32,551 nucleotides of DNA. It comes from an uncultured Oscillibacter sp. GTDB taxonomy: Bacteria; Bacillota; Clostridia; Oscillospirales; Oscillospiraceae. Shown one piece after another: positions 15,067 to 22,600 of the stretch (the stretch's first letter is position 1; each line of letters opens with the position of its first letter). Location: contig NZ_CAJTUX010000026.1 of the NCBI RefSeq assembly GCF_910579365.1, positions 1 through 32,551 of the forward strand. The letters are read 5' to 3'. Position numbers and translations under genes: made by a program. The notes under the pieces are model-generated. The model ran no database searches. It was not told where the DNA came from and saw only the letters and a program-made list of their open reading frames with translations.

Positions 15067-15542
15067 GATGCCGCCTCCTCTCCGCTCCGCAGGGACAGGC
15101 GCAGGACGTCCCGGCCGCCGTCCGAATTTGTGAGCACGGCCTCCAGCAATCCGTCCTCCTGGGACAGCTCCAGTCCGCCGGCCTCCAGAATTTTCTCCCC
15201 GTCCCGGGGCTCCATGTCCGCGCCGGCGGCGCAGTAGAGTTCCATCAGCCAGCCGTCATACCAGTAAACCCGGGTGAGATAGTCCCCGTCCGCCAGCACC
15301 AGGGCGTCCACATCGCCGAAGGGCTCCACGAAGACGCTGTCCAGACAGTCCGCCTGGCGGACGCGTGTGGCGATGTACTGCACGGCGGTGCGGCGCTCAT
15401 AGGAGGACTGATCCCGCTCCGTCAGACGGCGGTAAGCGCTGGCTCCGGTAATCAGCACCAGCAGCACACAGACGGCGAACACGCCGAACAGCAGCAGCGC
15501 CGCCAGCCCGTCCATATGATGTTGGATGGTTCGTCTCTTCAT
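15063..15542 (-). CDS. DUF4860-like pilus-associated membrane protein
   Basis: 159 residues, overlapping its neighbours by 4 bases on each side (15063-15066 and 15539-15542). A hydrophobic helix at about 11-31 (GLAALLLFGVFAVCVLLVLI) follows a basic leader; the rest is soluble with the pattern RTAVQYIATRVRQAD, which I associate with the DUF4860 family found in clostridial type IV pilus clusters. Function unknown; a pseudopilin-like role is inferred from shape and operon. A second in-frame ATG at residue 10 is possible. Confidence 0.72.
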   Translation of the reverse strand: MKRRTIQHHMDGLAALLLFGVFAVCVLLVLITGASAYRRLTERDQSSYERRTAVQYIATRVRQADCLDSVFVEPFGDVDALVLADGDYLTRVYWYDGWLMELYCAAGADMEPRDGEKILEAGGLELSQEDGLLEAVLTNSDGGRDVLRLSLRSGEEAAS

Positions 15543-15862
15543 GGCTCATTCTCCAGCACGGTGATGTCCGGCATCAGGTTCTCCGCGAAGACGGAGTAAT
15601 AGACGGTATAGCGCGTCTCGTCCACCTGCACGCCGTAACGCTCCCGCAGATAATCCAGATCGGAGGGATAGGCCCCCTCGGCGGCGTAACAGGCCACGCA
15701 GCCCTGCCGCAGAGTTTCCTCCAGGCGGCGGAGGTCTTCGGCGTCCCGCCCGCTGTCCAGGCTGTTCAGCGCCACGGCGAACAACAGCAGCGCCGCCGCC
15801 GCTCCCGCCGGCAGCAGCAGTCCCCGAAGAAGGGCCGCCCATCCGCTTCTCTTCCGTCTCAT
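15539..15862 (-). CDS. Small pilin-like protein with one membrane helix
   Basis: 107 residues with a basic leader (MRRKRSGWAALLRG), one hydrophobic helix (about 15-30) and a soluble part containing LRQGCVACYAAEGAYPSDLDYLRERYG. That 'YAAEGAYP.DL..L...YG' pattern is the one seen just after the stalk of many type II secretion and type IV pilins, in which the single helix begins the fibre core. The paired cysteines (CVAC) are distinctive. Starts 4 bases after the platform-protein gene ends; the ribosome site is weak. Confidence 0.72.
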   Translation of the reverse strand: MRRKRSGWAALLRGLLLPAGAAAALLLFAVALNSLDSGRDAEDLRRLEETLRQGCVACYAAEGAYPSDLDYLRERYGVQVDETRYTVYYSVFAENLMPDITVLENEP

Positions 15863-15866
15863 AGGC

Positions 15867-16907
15867 TCACCCGATGGCCGCCATGATGTGCGTCAGCGGC
15901 AGCATCACGGACAGCAGAATCAGTCCCACCAGGACGGAGCACGCCAGCACCAGGGCGGGCTCCACCCGGCTCACCAGGTCCTCCAGGGCGGCCTCGCTGT
16001 CCTCCGTCAGGTCCCGGGAGATTTTCGCCATGGAGGCGTCCGCCGCGCCGCCGCGCTGGCCGAGCTCCAGCAGGCGGCACTGGCTGGCGGGCAGAAGCCC
16101 GCTCTCCTGGACGGCGGCGCCCAGACCCGCGCCGCTCTCCAGACGGGAGCGGCAGTCCAGGCAGCGCTGCTTTGCCGCCGGGGTTTCGTCCATCAGTCCG
16201 GCGGCCAGGGTCAGGGTCTCCTCCAGGGGCAGGCCGCTGGCCATGCCCATAGCCATAGCCTGGGCCACCCGGGCGGTGTTCAGCTTCCGGGCGACGCCCC
16301 GGTCGCCGCTTTTGCGCCGCCACAGGGCCGAGACCTTGGCCCGGAAGGACTCCACCCCGGCGAAGAGGCCAACGCCCACGGCCAGCAGGACCAGCAGCAC
16401 CCAGATCACCGGCATGGCGCTGTCCAGCCAGCGGCCCAGGGTCAAAAGCCCTCCGGCCACGCCGGTGAGCCGCCCGCCCAGAGAGGCGTACACATCGTTG
16501 AAGATGGGCAGCACCTGCACCAGCAGGATGCCGATCACCACCAGCATCAGCGCCAGCATCACCGCCGGATACAAAAGGGCGCTGCGGACCCGCCGGGCCA
16601 GACGGACCCGGTCCTCGTAATACCGGGACAAGGCGGTCAGAGATTCCTCTACCCGGCCGGTCTCCTCACCCACAGCCACAAGTCCGTGGACATAGGCGGG
16701 GAAGCGGCCGCTGTCCCTCATGGCGGCGGAGAGGGGCGCGCCCTCGTCCACCTGACGGGCCATGGCCTCCAGAGCGGCCCGGCAGTCCGGGGCGCTTTCC
16801 TCCGCCAGCAGGGCCAGCGCGTCTCCCGTGCCCACGCCGGCGTGGAACAGCAGGGACAGCTCCAGGCTGAGGGAGGAGATCTCTTCGTTGGAAAAAAGTG
16901 TTTTCAT
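15867..16907 (-). CDS. Type II secretion F / PilC-family platform protein
   Basis: 346 residues with two T2SF domains (about 15-135 and 205-340) and membrane segments near 110-135, 160-185 and 318-340. The paired family pattern shows well: LFHAGVGTGDALALLAEE in the first half and MGMASGLPLEETLTLAAGL in the second, each followed by GEETGR- or LGQRGGA-type turns. PilC/GspF sits in the inner membrane and couples the cytoplasmic ATPase to pilin movement. ATG at 16907 follows AGGGAGA, 36 bp after the transglutaminase gene. Confidence 0.92.
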   Translation of the reverse strand: MKTLFSNEEISSLSLELSLLFHAGVGTGDALALLAEESAPDCRAALEAMARQVDEGAPLSAAMRDSGRFPAYVHGLVAVGEETGRVEESLTALSRYYEDRVRLARRVRSALLYPAVMLALMLVVIGILLVQVLPIFNDVYASLGGRLTGVAGGLLTLGRWLDSAMPVIWVLLVLLAVGVGLFAGVESFRAKVSALWRRKSGDRGVARKLNTARVAQAMAMGMASGLPLEETLTLAAGLMDETPAAKQRCLDCRSRLESGAGLGAAVQESGLLPASQCRLLELGQRGGAADASMAKISRDLTEDSEAALEDLVSRVEPALVLACSVLVGLILLSVMLPLTHIMAAIG

Positions 16908-16943
16908 GAATGTCTCCCTTTCGTTTTCATACCGGGCCGGGGC

Positions 16944-17930
16944 TCAGTAGAGGTATTTGACGGTGTAGTTTTTGCCGTCTCCAATGTACTTCATGATGCT
17001 GGCGCTCTGCTTGCCGGAGGAGGCGAAGGTGGGGTCCATCCGCTGCCAGGCGGAACCGTCAAAGTAGATGACGGCGTCGATCCAGCCGGACTCCTCCGTC
17101 CAGACGTTGATCCAGGCGTGGTACTGCTTTCCGGCGTAGCCCACCACCAGCTTGCAGGGGACGCCCAGGCTCCGGAGCATGCCGGTCATCAGGGAGGCGT
17201 AGTCAAAGCAGATGCCCTTTTTCTCCGCCAGCACGCTGTCCAGCACCGGGAGATATCCGGTGGTTACCGTGGCGGCACGCTGCTTGTCATAGGTCAGGTT
17301 GTTGACGACGAATTCGTAGATGGCCTTGACCTGCTCCAGGGGGTCCGTGACGCCTTTGGTGAGCTCGGCGGCCTTCTTGACCGTATTGACGGCGGGGGCG
17401 TAGTCCACGTACTGGTTGGGCCGGAGGAAGGGGGCGAACTCGTCCGCCAGGGTGACGGAAAAGGAGACGCTGGTCTCCTGGGCGTATTTGGTATCCTTGA
17501 TGTTCTCGAAGACGGTGACTTTATAGCTTCCGTTTCCATCGGACAGGGGGAAGGTGGTCCAAACCTTCTGGGCCAGGTCGTATGTATACGTGGTGGTGGG
17601 TCCCTTGACCTGCACCCGCAGGCGCTTGGAGGTGGAGCCGGTGAACTGCACCATCACATAGCCGTCCTTGGTGTTGGAGTAGTCGATGACGGCGCGGGAG
17701 CTCTTCTGCACCGCCGTGCCGGAGGCCACGGGCAGCAGAAGGGTGTCCGTGGCGGCGGGGGAGCTGGCCAGGGCCACGGCTTCGTTCTCCAGGTCCACGC
17801 CCTCCAGCACCAGCCGGTCTATGTAAAAATCCTCGTAAAAATCTTCCTCCGGGCCATAAGCCTTGGCGCCGCAGCCCACCAGCAGAAGCAGGGACAGCAG
17901 CAGCGGGAAGAGACGTTTGATGGTTCGCAT
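16944..17930 (-). CDS. Transglutaminase-like domain lipoprotein
   Basis: 328 residues. ATG at 17930 follows AAAGGAG; the frame is open far upstream through the recombinase locus, but the signal peptide and ribosome site fix this start. Lipobox LVGC gives lipidated C20. Residues about 60-165 form a beta-rich region; the transglutaminase-like protease core is at about 195-300 with the triad C241 (GICFDYA), H271 (QYHAWI) and D299 (RMDPT). It would act outside the membrane on proteins or peptides, as cysteine protease or cross-linker; the substrate is unknown. It heads the minus-strand operon whose other genes build a pilus-like machine, so processing of pilins or wall proteins is possible (inference). 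Confidence 0.88.
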   Translation of the reverse strand: MRTIKRLFPLLLSLLLLVGCGAKAYGPEEDFYEDFYIDRLVLEGVDLENEAVALASSPAATDTLLLPVASGTAVQKSSRAVIDYSNTKDGYVMVQFTGSTSKRLRVQVKGPTTTYTYDLAQKVWTTFPLSDGNGSYKVTVFENIKDTKYAQETSVSFSVTLADEFAPFLRPNQYVDYAPAVNTVKKAAELTKGVTDPLEQVKAIYEFVVNNLTYDKQRAATVTTGYLPVLDSVLAEKKGICFDYASLMTGMLRSLGVPCKLVVGYAGKQYHAWINVWTEESGWIDAVIYFDGSAWQRMDPTFASSGKQSASIMKYIGDGKNYTVKYLY

Positions 17931-17996
17931 GGGGGAAGCTCCTTTCTTGCTCTGTACGGATGAACGGATCAAAGGGTCCAGACTGTCAAATCTTAT

Positions 17997-18024
17997 ATTA
18001 TACGAAAATTGACTGCAATTGCAA
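17997..18024 (-). promoter_or_regulatory. Promoter of the transglutaminase/pilus operon
   Basis: Minus strand TTGCAA (18024-18019), 16-base spacer, perfect TATAAT (18002-17997), about 60 bases before the ATG at 17930. Divergent from the recombinase promoter 34 bp away. Confidence 0.7.
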
Positions 18025-18057
18025 GCACAATTTTTTAACGCAGTCCTCCCCGGCCTT

Positions 18058-18085
18058 TTGACTTTTTCCCGGAAGGGCTTACAAT
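18058..18085 (+). promoter_or_regulatory. Promoter of the tyrosine recombinase gene
   Basis: TTGACT (18058-18063), 16-base spacer, TACAAT (18080-18085), 31 bases before the chosen ATG at 18117. This placement also argues against translation starting at the ATG at 18084. Confidence 0.7.
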
Positions 18086-18116
18086 GGGGGCGGAATTTGG
18101 AAAGGGAGGCTGTATT

Positions 18117-18956
18117 ATGAAACACTGTCAGCTGACGCCGGGCCGTATCTCGGCCTATGAAAAGCATCTCCGCCGGGAGGAACGGGCCCCGGCGACGGTG
18201 ACAAAGTACCTTCGGGCCGTCCGGGAGCTGGCCGCCTTTCTGGACGGCAGGCCGGTAACAAAGGAGAACCTTCTGGAGTGGAAGGAGCGGCTGCTGTCGG
18301 CGGGTCTGTCTCCGGCGACGGTGAACGGCAGGCTCTCTGCCCTGAGCGGACTGCTCCGCTTCCTGGGGCGGGAGGATTGCCGGGTGAAGTTCCTCCGCCT
18401 CCAGCGAAGGACGTTCCGGGAGCGGGAGCTGACCCGGATGGAGTACCTCCGGCTTCTGGAGACCGCCCGGGAGACGGGGCGGGAGCGGCTGGCTCTTTTG
18501 ATGGAGGCCATCTGCTCCACCGGCATCCGCGTGTCGGAGGTGCGCTTCCTCACCGTGGAGGCGGCGGAGCAGGGCCGGGCCGTGGTGCGGCTGAAGGGTA
18601 AGGTCCGCACCATCCTGCTGCCGGGAAAGCTGCGCCGGAAACTTTTGAAGTTCGCCAGAAAGCAAAAAACCGCCTCCGGTGAGATTTTCCTCACCGAGGG
18701 CGGAAAGAGCGTATCCAGAAGGCAGATCTGGCGGGAGATGAAGAGTCTTTGCAGCCGGGCCGGGGTGGAAAAAGCCAAGGTTTTCCCCCACAACCTGCGT
18801 CATCTGTTTGCCGCCACCTTCTATCGGGTCTGCCGGGACATCGTGAAGCTGGCGGACCTGCTGGGGCACAGCTCCATCGATACCACCCGGACGTACCTCC
18901 TGACCTCCGGGCAGGAGCACATCCGCTGCCTGGAACGTCTGCGGCTGATCTGCTAG
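18117..18956 (+). CDS. Tyrosine site-specific recombinase (putative DNA invertase)
   Basis: 279 residues, a compact Xer/phase-variation size with no extra excision or phage domains. ATG at 18117 is set by AAAGGGAGG at 18101-18109. N-terminal SAM-like core-binding domain (about 8-90: ATVTKYLRAVRELAAFL, SPATVNGRLSALSGLLRFL) and C-terminal catalytic domain with all key residues: R137 (STGIRVSE), K160 or K162 (LKGKVR), H225-x-x-R228 (HNLRH), H251 (LLGHSS) and nucleophile Y260 (TRTYLL). It makes 3'-phosphotyrosine strand exchange at short inverted sites. Its stop codon's last base is the first base of the 16-bp inverted repeat at 18956-18971, so it almost certainly acts on the adjacent 247-bp segment. 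No phage or plasmid genes are nearby. Confidence 0.93.
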   Translation: MKHCQLTPGRISAYEKHLRREERAPATVTKYLRAVRELAAFLDGRPVTKENLLEWKERLLSAGLSPATVNGRLSALSGLLRFLGREDCRVKFLRLQRRTFRERELTRMEYLRLLETARETGRERLALLMEAICSTGIRVSEVRFLTVEAAEQGRAVVRLKGKVRTILLPGKLRRKLLKFARKQKTASGEIFLTEGGKSVSRRQIWREMKSLCSRAGVEKAKVFPHNLRHLFAATFYRVCRDIVKLADLLGHSSIDTTRTYLLTSGQEHIRCLERLRLIC

Positions 18957-18971
18957 ACAGAATATGGGTTC
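18956..18971 (+). repeat. Left inverted repeat of the switch
   Basis: GACAGAATATGGGTTC, the exact reverse complement of 19187-19202. The first base is the G of the recombinase TAG stop codon. Pairing fails on both sides of these 16 bases. Confidence 0.9.
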
Positions 18972-19008
18972 TGTTCCCGGTCCAGCAGACAGTTTGACTG
19001 GCACTTTG

Positions 19009-19038
19009 ATTATAGCACACTTATTCCAAAAACTTCAA
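19009..19038 (-). promoter_or_regulatory. Promoter inside the invertible segment, facing left in this assembly
   Basis: Minus strand TTGAAG (19038-19033), 18-base spacer, perfect TATAAT (19014-19009). It is the best promoter between the recombinase and the surface-protein gene. As assembled, transcription would leave through the left repeat and run antisense through the recombinase gene. I found no comparable rightward promoter between 18957 and 19360. Confidence 0.8.
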
Positions 19039-19138
19039 GTGATATTTGCCTCTATTCTTCACATCTGCATAAAAAATATTGTGGCCTTTGGTTTCATGCC
19101 TGAGGCTCTGGTTCTCCATGCCCTTTCCAGCCGCGGAA

Positions 19139-19156
19139 ACCGCTTTCAAAAGCGGT
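19139..19156. other. Small hairpin inside the invertible segment
   Basis: ACCGCTT (19139-19145), loop TCAA, AAGCGGT (19150-19156). No T-run in this orientation. After inversion it would lie upstream of the promoter, where it could insulate it from recombinase read-through (inference). Confidence 0.5.
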
Positions 19157-19186
19157 CTGGGACCGGGGCTTCCTTCTTGGGTCCCG

Positions 19187-19202
19187 GAACCCATATTCTG
19201 TC
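19187..19202 (-). repeat. Right inverted repeat of the switch
   Basis: GAACCCATATTCTGTC on the plus strand, the exact reverse complement of the left arm. A looser direct similarity, TTCTGTYCCCGG, also follows each arm's region (18969-18980 and 19196-19207). Confidence 0.9.
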
Positions 19203-19226
19203 CCCGGAAACAGGGTGGCCGGCGTG

Positions 19227-19245
19227 CAGGGGCGTGCTGCCCCTG
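19227..19245 (+). other. Hairpin in the leader upstream of the riboswitches
   Basis: CAGGGGC (19227-19233), loop GTGCT, GCCCCTG (19239-19245), followed by TACTAATAAT and no T-run. The remaining stretch 19257-19360 shows no gene or clear signal. Confidence 0.45.
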
Positions 19246-19363
19246 TACTAATAATATGTGGAAAGAGGGGGGATGCCTGGGCCGATGGCTCCGCTGTGAA
19301 GCAACTCCGGCCGTCCTTGCGTCAGGGGCGGCAGGAGGCACGGAACGGGTCGGAGCGCCGGAA

Positions 19364-19455
19364 GTGGTGACGCTTTGGGCAAACCACCGGAAACGGTGGG
19401 ACGCAAAACTACGGGACTACGGCGCGGAAAGACGCGCTATGTCCGCCGGGTCGCA
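19364..19455 (+). ncRNA. c-di-GMP-I (GEMM) riboswitch aptamer, copy 1
   Basis: Matches the GEMM core: ACGC-N5-GCAAACC (GCAAACC at 19379-19385), P2 stem CCACCG/CGGTGG closed by a GAAA tetraloop (19384-19399), then GGGACGCAAA, and a P3 arm with CTACG (19417-19421) opposite CTATG (19437-19441), the tetraloop-receptor position, closing with CCGCCGGGTCGC. The base before CAAACC is G, as in c-di-GMP rather than cGAMP binders. Boundaries are approximate. Confidence 0.93.
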
Positions 19456-19557
19456 ATCGGCAAACCGTTGGAAACAGCGGGACGCAAAGCTACGGGACTA
19501 CGGGGTGAACAGCCGTGCCTGCGCGCGGGACTTTCACGCTATGTTCGCCGGGTTGCA
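19451..19557 (+). ncRNA. c-di-GMP-I (GEMM) riboswitch aptamer, copy 2
   Basis: Core CAAACC at 19461-19466, P2 CCGTTG/CAGCGG with GAAA loop (19465-19480), GACGCAAAGC (19481-19490), then GGGACTACGG and a longer P3 arm returning with GCTATGTTCGCCGGGTTGC (19538-19556). The diagnostic G before CAAACC is present. It begins within a few bases of the end of copy 1, with cores 81 bases apart. Confidence 0.93.
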
Positions 19558-19643
19558 CAGCAAACTGTCGGAAACGGCAGGACGCAAAGCTTGGGGGCTA
19601 ATGTGCCCCTCCCTTCGGGAGGGCGCGACGCCAGCCCGGCCGC
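19551..19643 (+). ncRNA. c-di-GMP-I (GEMM) riboswitch aptamer, copy 3 (divergent 3' half)
   Basis: Core GCAAACTG (19560-19567), P2 CTGTCG/CGGCAG with GAAA loop (19565-19580), GACGCAAAGC (19581-19590), exactly 100 bases after the same parts of copy 2. The 3' half departs from the others: CTAATG at 19598 has no TATG partner, and P3 is a short strong arm CCCTCCC-TTC-GGGAGGG. The stretch GCCGGGTTGC (19547-19556) can pair with GCCAGCCCGGC (19630-19640), competing with the outer helix of copy 2. Confidence 0.85.
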
Positions 19644-19644
19644 C

Positions 19645-19691
19645 GGATACTTTGCATCCGAAATTCTGCAAAGAAAGGATGGAAACACACA
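19645..19691 (+). promoter_or_regulatory. Possible translational expression platform and ribosome site
   Basis: AAAGGATGG (19674-19682) is the ribosome site of the ATG at 19691. CATCC (19655-19659) can pair with its GGATG (19677-19681), while CTTTGCA (19650-19656) can pair with TGCAAAG (19667-19673), together making a hairpin that hides the site. GGAT at 19645-19648 can instead pair with the same ATCC and free it. There is no T-run, so control of translation is more likely than termination. Inferred from complementarity by eye. Confidence 0.55.
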
Positions 19692-22600
19692 TGAAGAATA
19701 TGGGCAAGCGCGTATTGTCGATGGCTTTGTCGTTGGCAATGCTTCTTACCCTGCTGCCGGCTCCAGCACTGGCAGCTGAGACGGACCCTCGTGGAGAGCA
19801 GCTGGATACGGCTGAGGTCTACGAATGGCTGGTGGAGAACTACGCGGAGGCTGACGAGGACGGCGCGGTTTATTTCCCCGCCGGGGCTTTGGCCATGCTC
19901 CTCGGCATGCCGGACGCGCCGGGAAACCAGGAGCGGCAGGTCGCCCGCTTCACCCTTTGGGATGAGGTGAACGACGAGGCCGCCTTCCAGCTGGACGCAG
20001 ACGAGCTCCAGGAGGCCGCCTATGACGAGGACAGCCCGATCGTGGCCCTGTACCAGGACGGCGGAGCCTACCTGGTAATGGGCGGAGAGGACTTTGAGGA
20101 AGAGCCGGCCGCGCCGGTGACGCCTGAGGAGCCCCTCCCGGTTGTCCCTGTTCCCCCGGTCCAGCCGGAGGAGACCCCCGAGGCCCCTGAGGAAACCCCG
20201 GTCCAGCCGGAGGAGACCCCCGAGGCTCCTGAGGAAACCCCCGCCGAGCCGGAGGAGACTCCCGAGGCCCCCGAAGAGACCCCGGAAGCCCCCGAGGAAA
20301 CCCCGGTCCAGCCGGAGGAGACCCCCGAGGTTCCCGAGGAAACTCCCAGTGAGCCGGAGGAGACCCCCGAAGAGACCCCCAGCGAGCCTGCGGAAGCGGA
20401 CACGGAATTGGTGTCCACCCTGACCCTGAACAGCCCCGGCATGATTCCCGTGACCATGTGGGCGCAGTATGAGGGCAAGGGCCTGAGCGATGCGCTGAAG
20501 GACCTCTTTGAGGGAATCAATCCCCTGGATATTTTTGAGGGCGAAGTCGTGACCTTCAAGTTCTACAACGCTGATGGCGTGGAGAACGCCGATGCGGAGC
20601 AGCTCTTGAAGGAAGGCGAGGCCCTTCAGTATCCCGCCGCGCCGGAAAAAGTGTCCAAAGAGAATGAGCCTCATTTCGTCTTCACCGAGTGGGCCATGGC
20701 GTGCGAAACCGCTCCGGTCGACGCTCTGGAGGAGGGCGAGGCTCTTACTGAGGAGTTTTTCACGAAGTATGCGGGCAAGGTTATCCAGGTTAAGCCGCAG
20801 TATGCCTCTTACTGGTTTGTGTCTTTCCGCAAGGATGCCGCCGGAGAGGACAACTGCTATGTGGCCAAGATTCCTGTGACAGGCGGCGAGTCCGGCGTGC
20901 TGGACGTTACCGAAATTGCAGAGGCTGTCAAGGCTTTCAGCACGTTCCACCCTGGTAAAACGGTTGAGTGGACGTTCCCCGAGGGCTTTGATGCTCAGAA
21001 TGTGACCGGCGACGCGGTTGTGACTCCTGTGGAGAAAGACGGCGTCTGGATTAAGTTCAACGTAGCCGGAGGCACGGCGGTCAACGACATTCAGCCCGAA
21101 GCGGACGGAACCGTAGACCTGACCAATATCACCAGCGAAAAGGCCGGGTATGCGTTTGAGGGCTGGTTTATGCCTGATGGAACGCAGGCGGGCGATCAGC
21201 TGACGGACGTAACGGAAACGGTTATCCTCACCGCCCATTGGACGGCGAAAACCGATGTTCCCTATACAGTCATCTATTGGCAGGAAAACGCTGACTATGG
21301 TAACACATTTCTGCCCGAAGACCAAAGGGATGCGCAGCAGTATTCCTCTTTTGGTACTGAAAAGCTGACGGGAACAGCTGGCGATCCGGTCAAGTATAGC
21401 GCAGAGAAACTGCCTGATGGCGGTGACGGAGCCGGTAAGGGATTTTTCCTTAATACGGAAAAGTCCAACACTGAGATTACCATCGCTGGAGACGGCACTA
21501 CCATTGTTAATGTGTACTACGACCTCGCGGAGTACGATGTTTATTTCTTTGCTACCCGGAAGCCTCAGCCTCAGTACACGCTGATCTGTAAGCAGGAAGA
21601 ACACAGTCACAATCGTTGCCGCACTCAGTGTAGCCATTGGATGGATTGGCAGCATACCGACAGTTGTTACACCTGCGGCAAAACAGCGCATTCCCACTCC
21701 ATCAATAATGGGTGCTACTCAGTCTCGTATGATGAGAGTAAGGCCCAGTACACGATCCATGCGAAGTATGGTGCGAGTATTGGCTCTGAGTGGCCGGGAG
21801 GCGGATGGTATGTTGCCTCTTCTGGAGATACGTGGCAGGCAAACCTCCAGAAAATGCCTCTGGGCGGAAAGGTATTTTACGGCAAAAGCGGCGACGGCAA
21901 GATAGCGAGGTATTATGTTGAGGCCCTTCCGGGGGTTAAAACTGATGTGTACTATAATGGCCGCTATTACGTAGAACACCATACAGACAATGTTCCTAGT
22001 GGAAATATTACCTCTGATGACTGCTATGCAATCCCTGGTTTCAGATTTTTGGAGTATAGTGGAAGCCATTACAACAGCAACGCAAAGTTCTACTACACCC
22101 GCGAGGATATCAGTGTCTACTTTGTGGTCCCTGGTTATCCAAATCAGAACCATACGCTGACTTTAAAGTACCAGCAGTCCATCGGTGGTCCGAGCATCTA
22201 TGTACCCACGGTTGAGGGTAAGACCTTCGAAGGCTGGTATTTGGATGAGGCCTGCACGCAGAGCGCAGACGCCACGCTGAACGGCACTATGCCCATCGGA
22301 GGCGCCACTGTCTATGCCAAGTGGGTCACTGATGAGGTCAACGTGACGGTGCTGGAAGACGTGGAGGGCAATGTCCTGGCGGTTCTCCCTGTCCAGCCCG
22401 GCAGTATCGTGACGCAGGAGCAGCTGAAAGCGGCTGTCCAGAATCAAAAGGACAACATCCTTGGCTTCTACGATGCCGCGACCCACAAGGTTATCAACAG
22501 CTCTATTGCAGTCTCTGGAGCGACCACTCTGATCGTCATCTGGGAAAACAGCAGTTATCAGATCGAGTATGATCTGGACCAGTTCGAAGGTGACGAGACG

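Larger units (their letters stand above)
18956..19202. other. Putative invertible DNA segment (phase switch)
   Basis: 247 bp bounded by a perfect 16-bp inverted repeat, with 215 bp between the arms. It lies between a tyrosine recombinase and the leader of a giant surface-protein gene, contains one strong promoter pointing left as assembled, and carries no gene. This is the standard layout of an invertible promoter. Flipping would move the promoter to about 19120-19149 on the plus strand, facing the riboswitch leader. Inversion itself is not demonstrated by a single sequence. Confidence 0.82.

Noticed and set aside
17931..19004. Upstream extension of the transglutaminase frame across the recombinase region.
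   Set aside because: It is antisense to a complete recombinase; the lipoprotein signal and ribosome site set the start at 17930.
18994..19016. TTGACT (18994) with TATAGC (19011) as a rightward promoter.
   Set aside because: The spacing is only 11 bases, far from the 16-18 needed; the same stretch read on the minus strand gives a much better TATAAT promoter.
18117..19202. Integrase with flanking repeat as a remnant prophage or integrative element with att sites.
   Set aside because: There is no phage, conjugation or excisionase gene, the repeats are inverted rather than direct, and they enclose only 215 bp with a promoter.
19364..19643. Repeats with similar words every 80-100 bases, resembling a CRISPR array.
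   Set aside because: The shared words are the conserved GEMM aptamer core; spacing and paired stems match riboswitches and no cas gene is present.
19079..19690. In-frame upstream extension of the surface protein.
   Set aside because: The region is three structured riboswitches; the signal peptide and Shine-Dalgarno at 19674-19682 fix the start at 19691.
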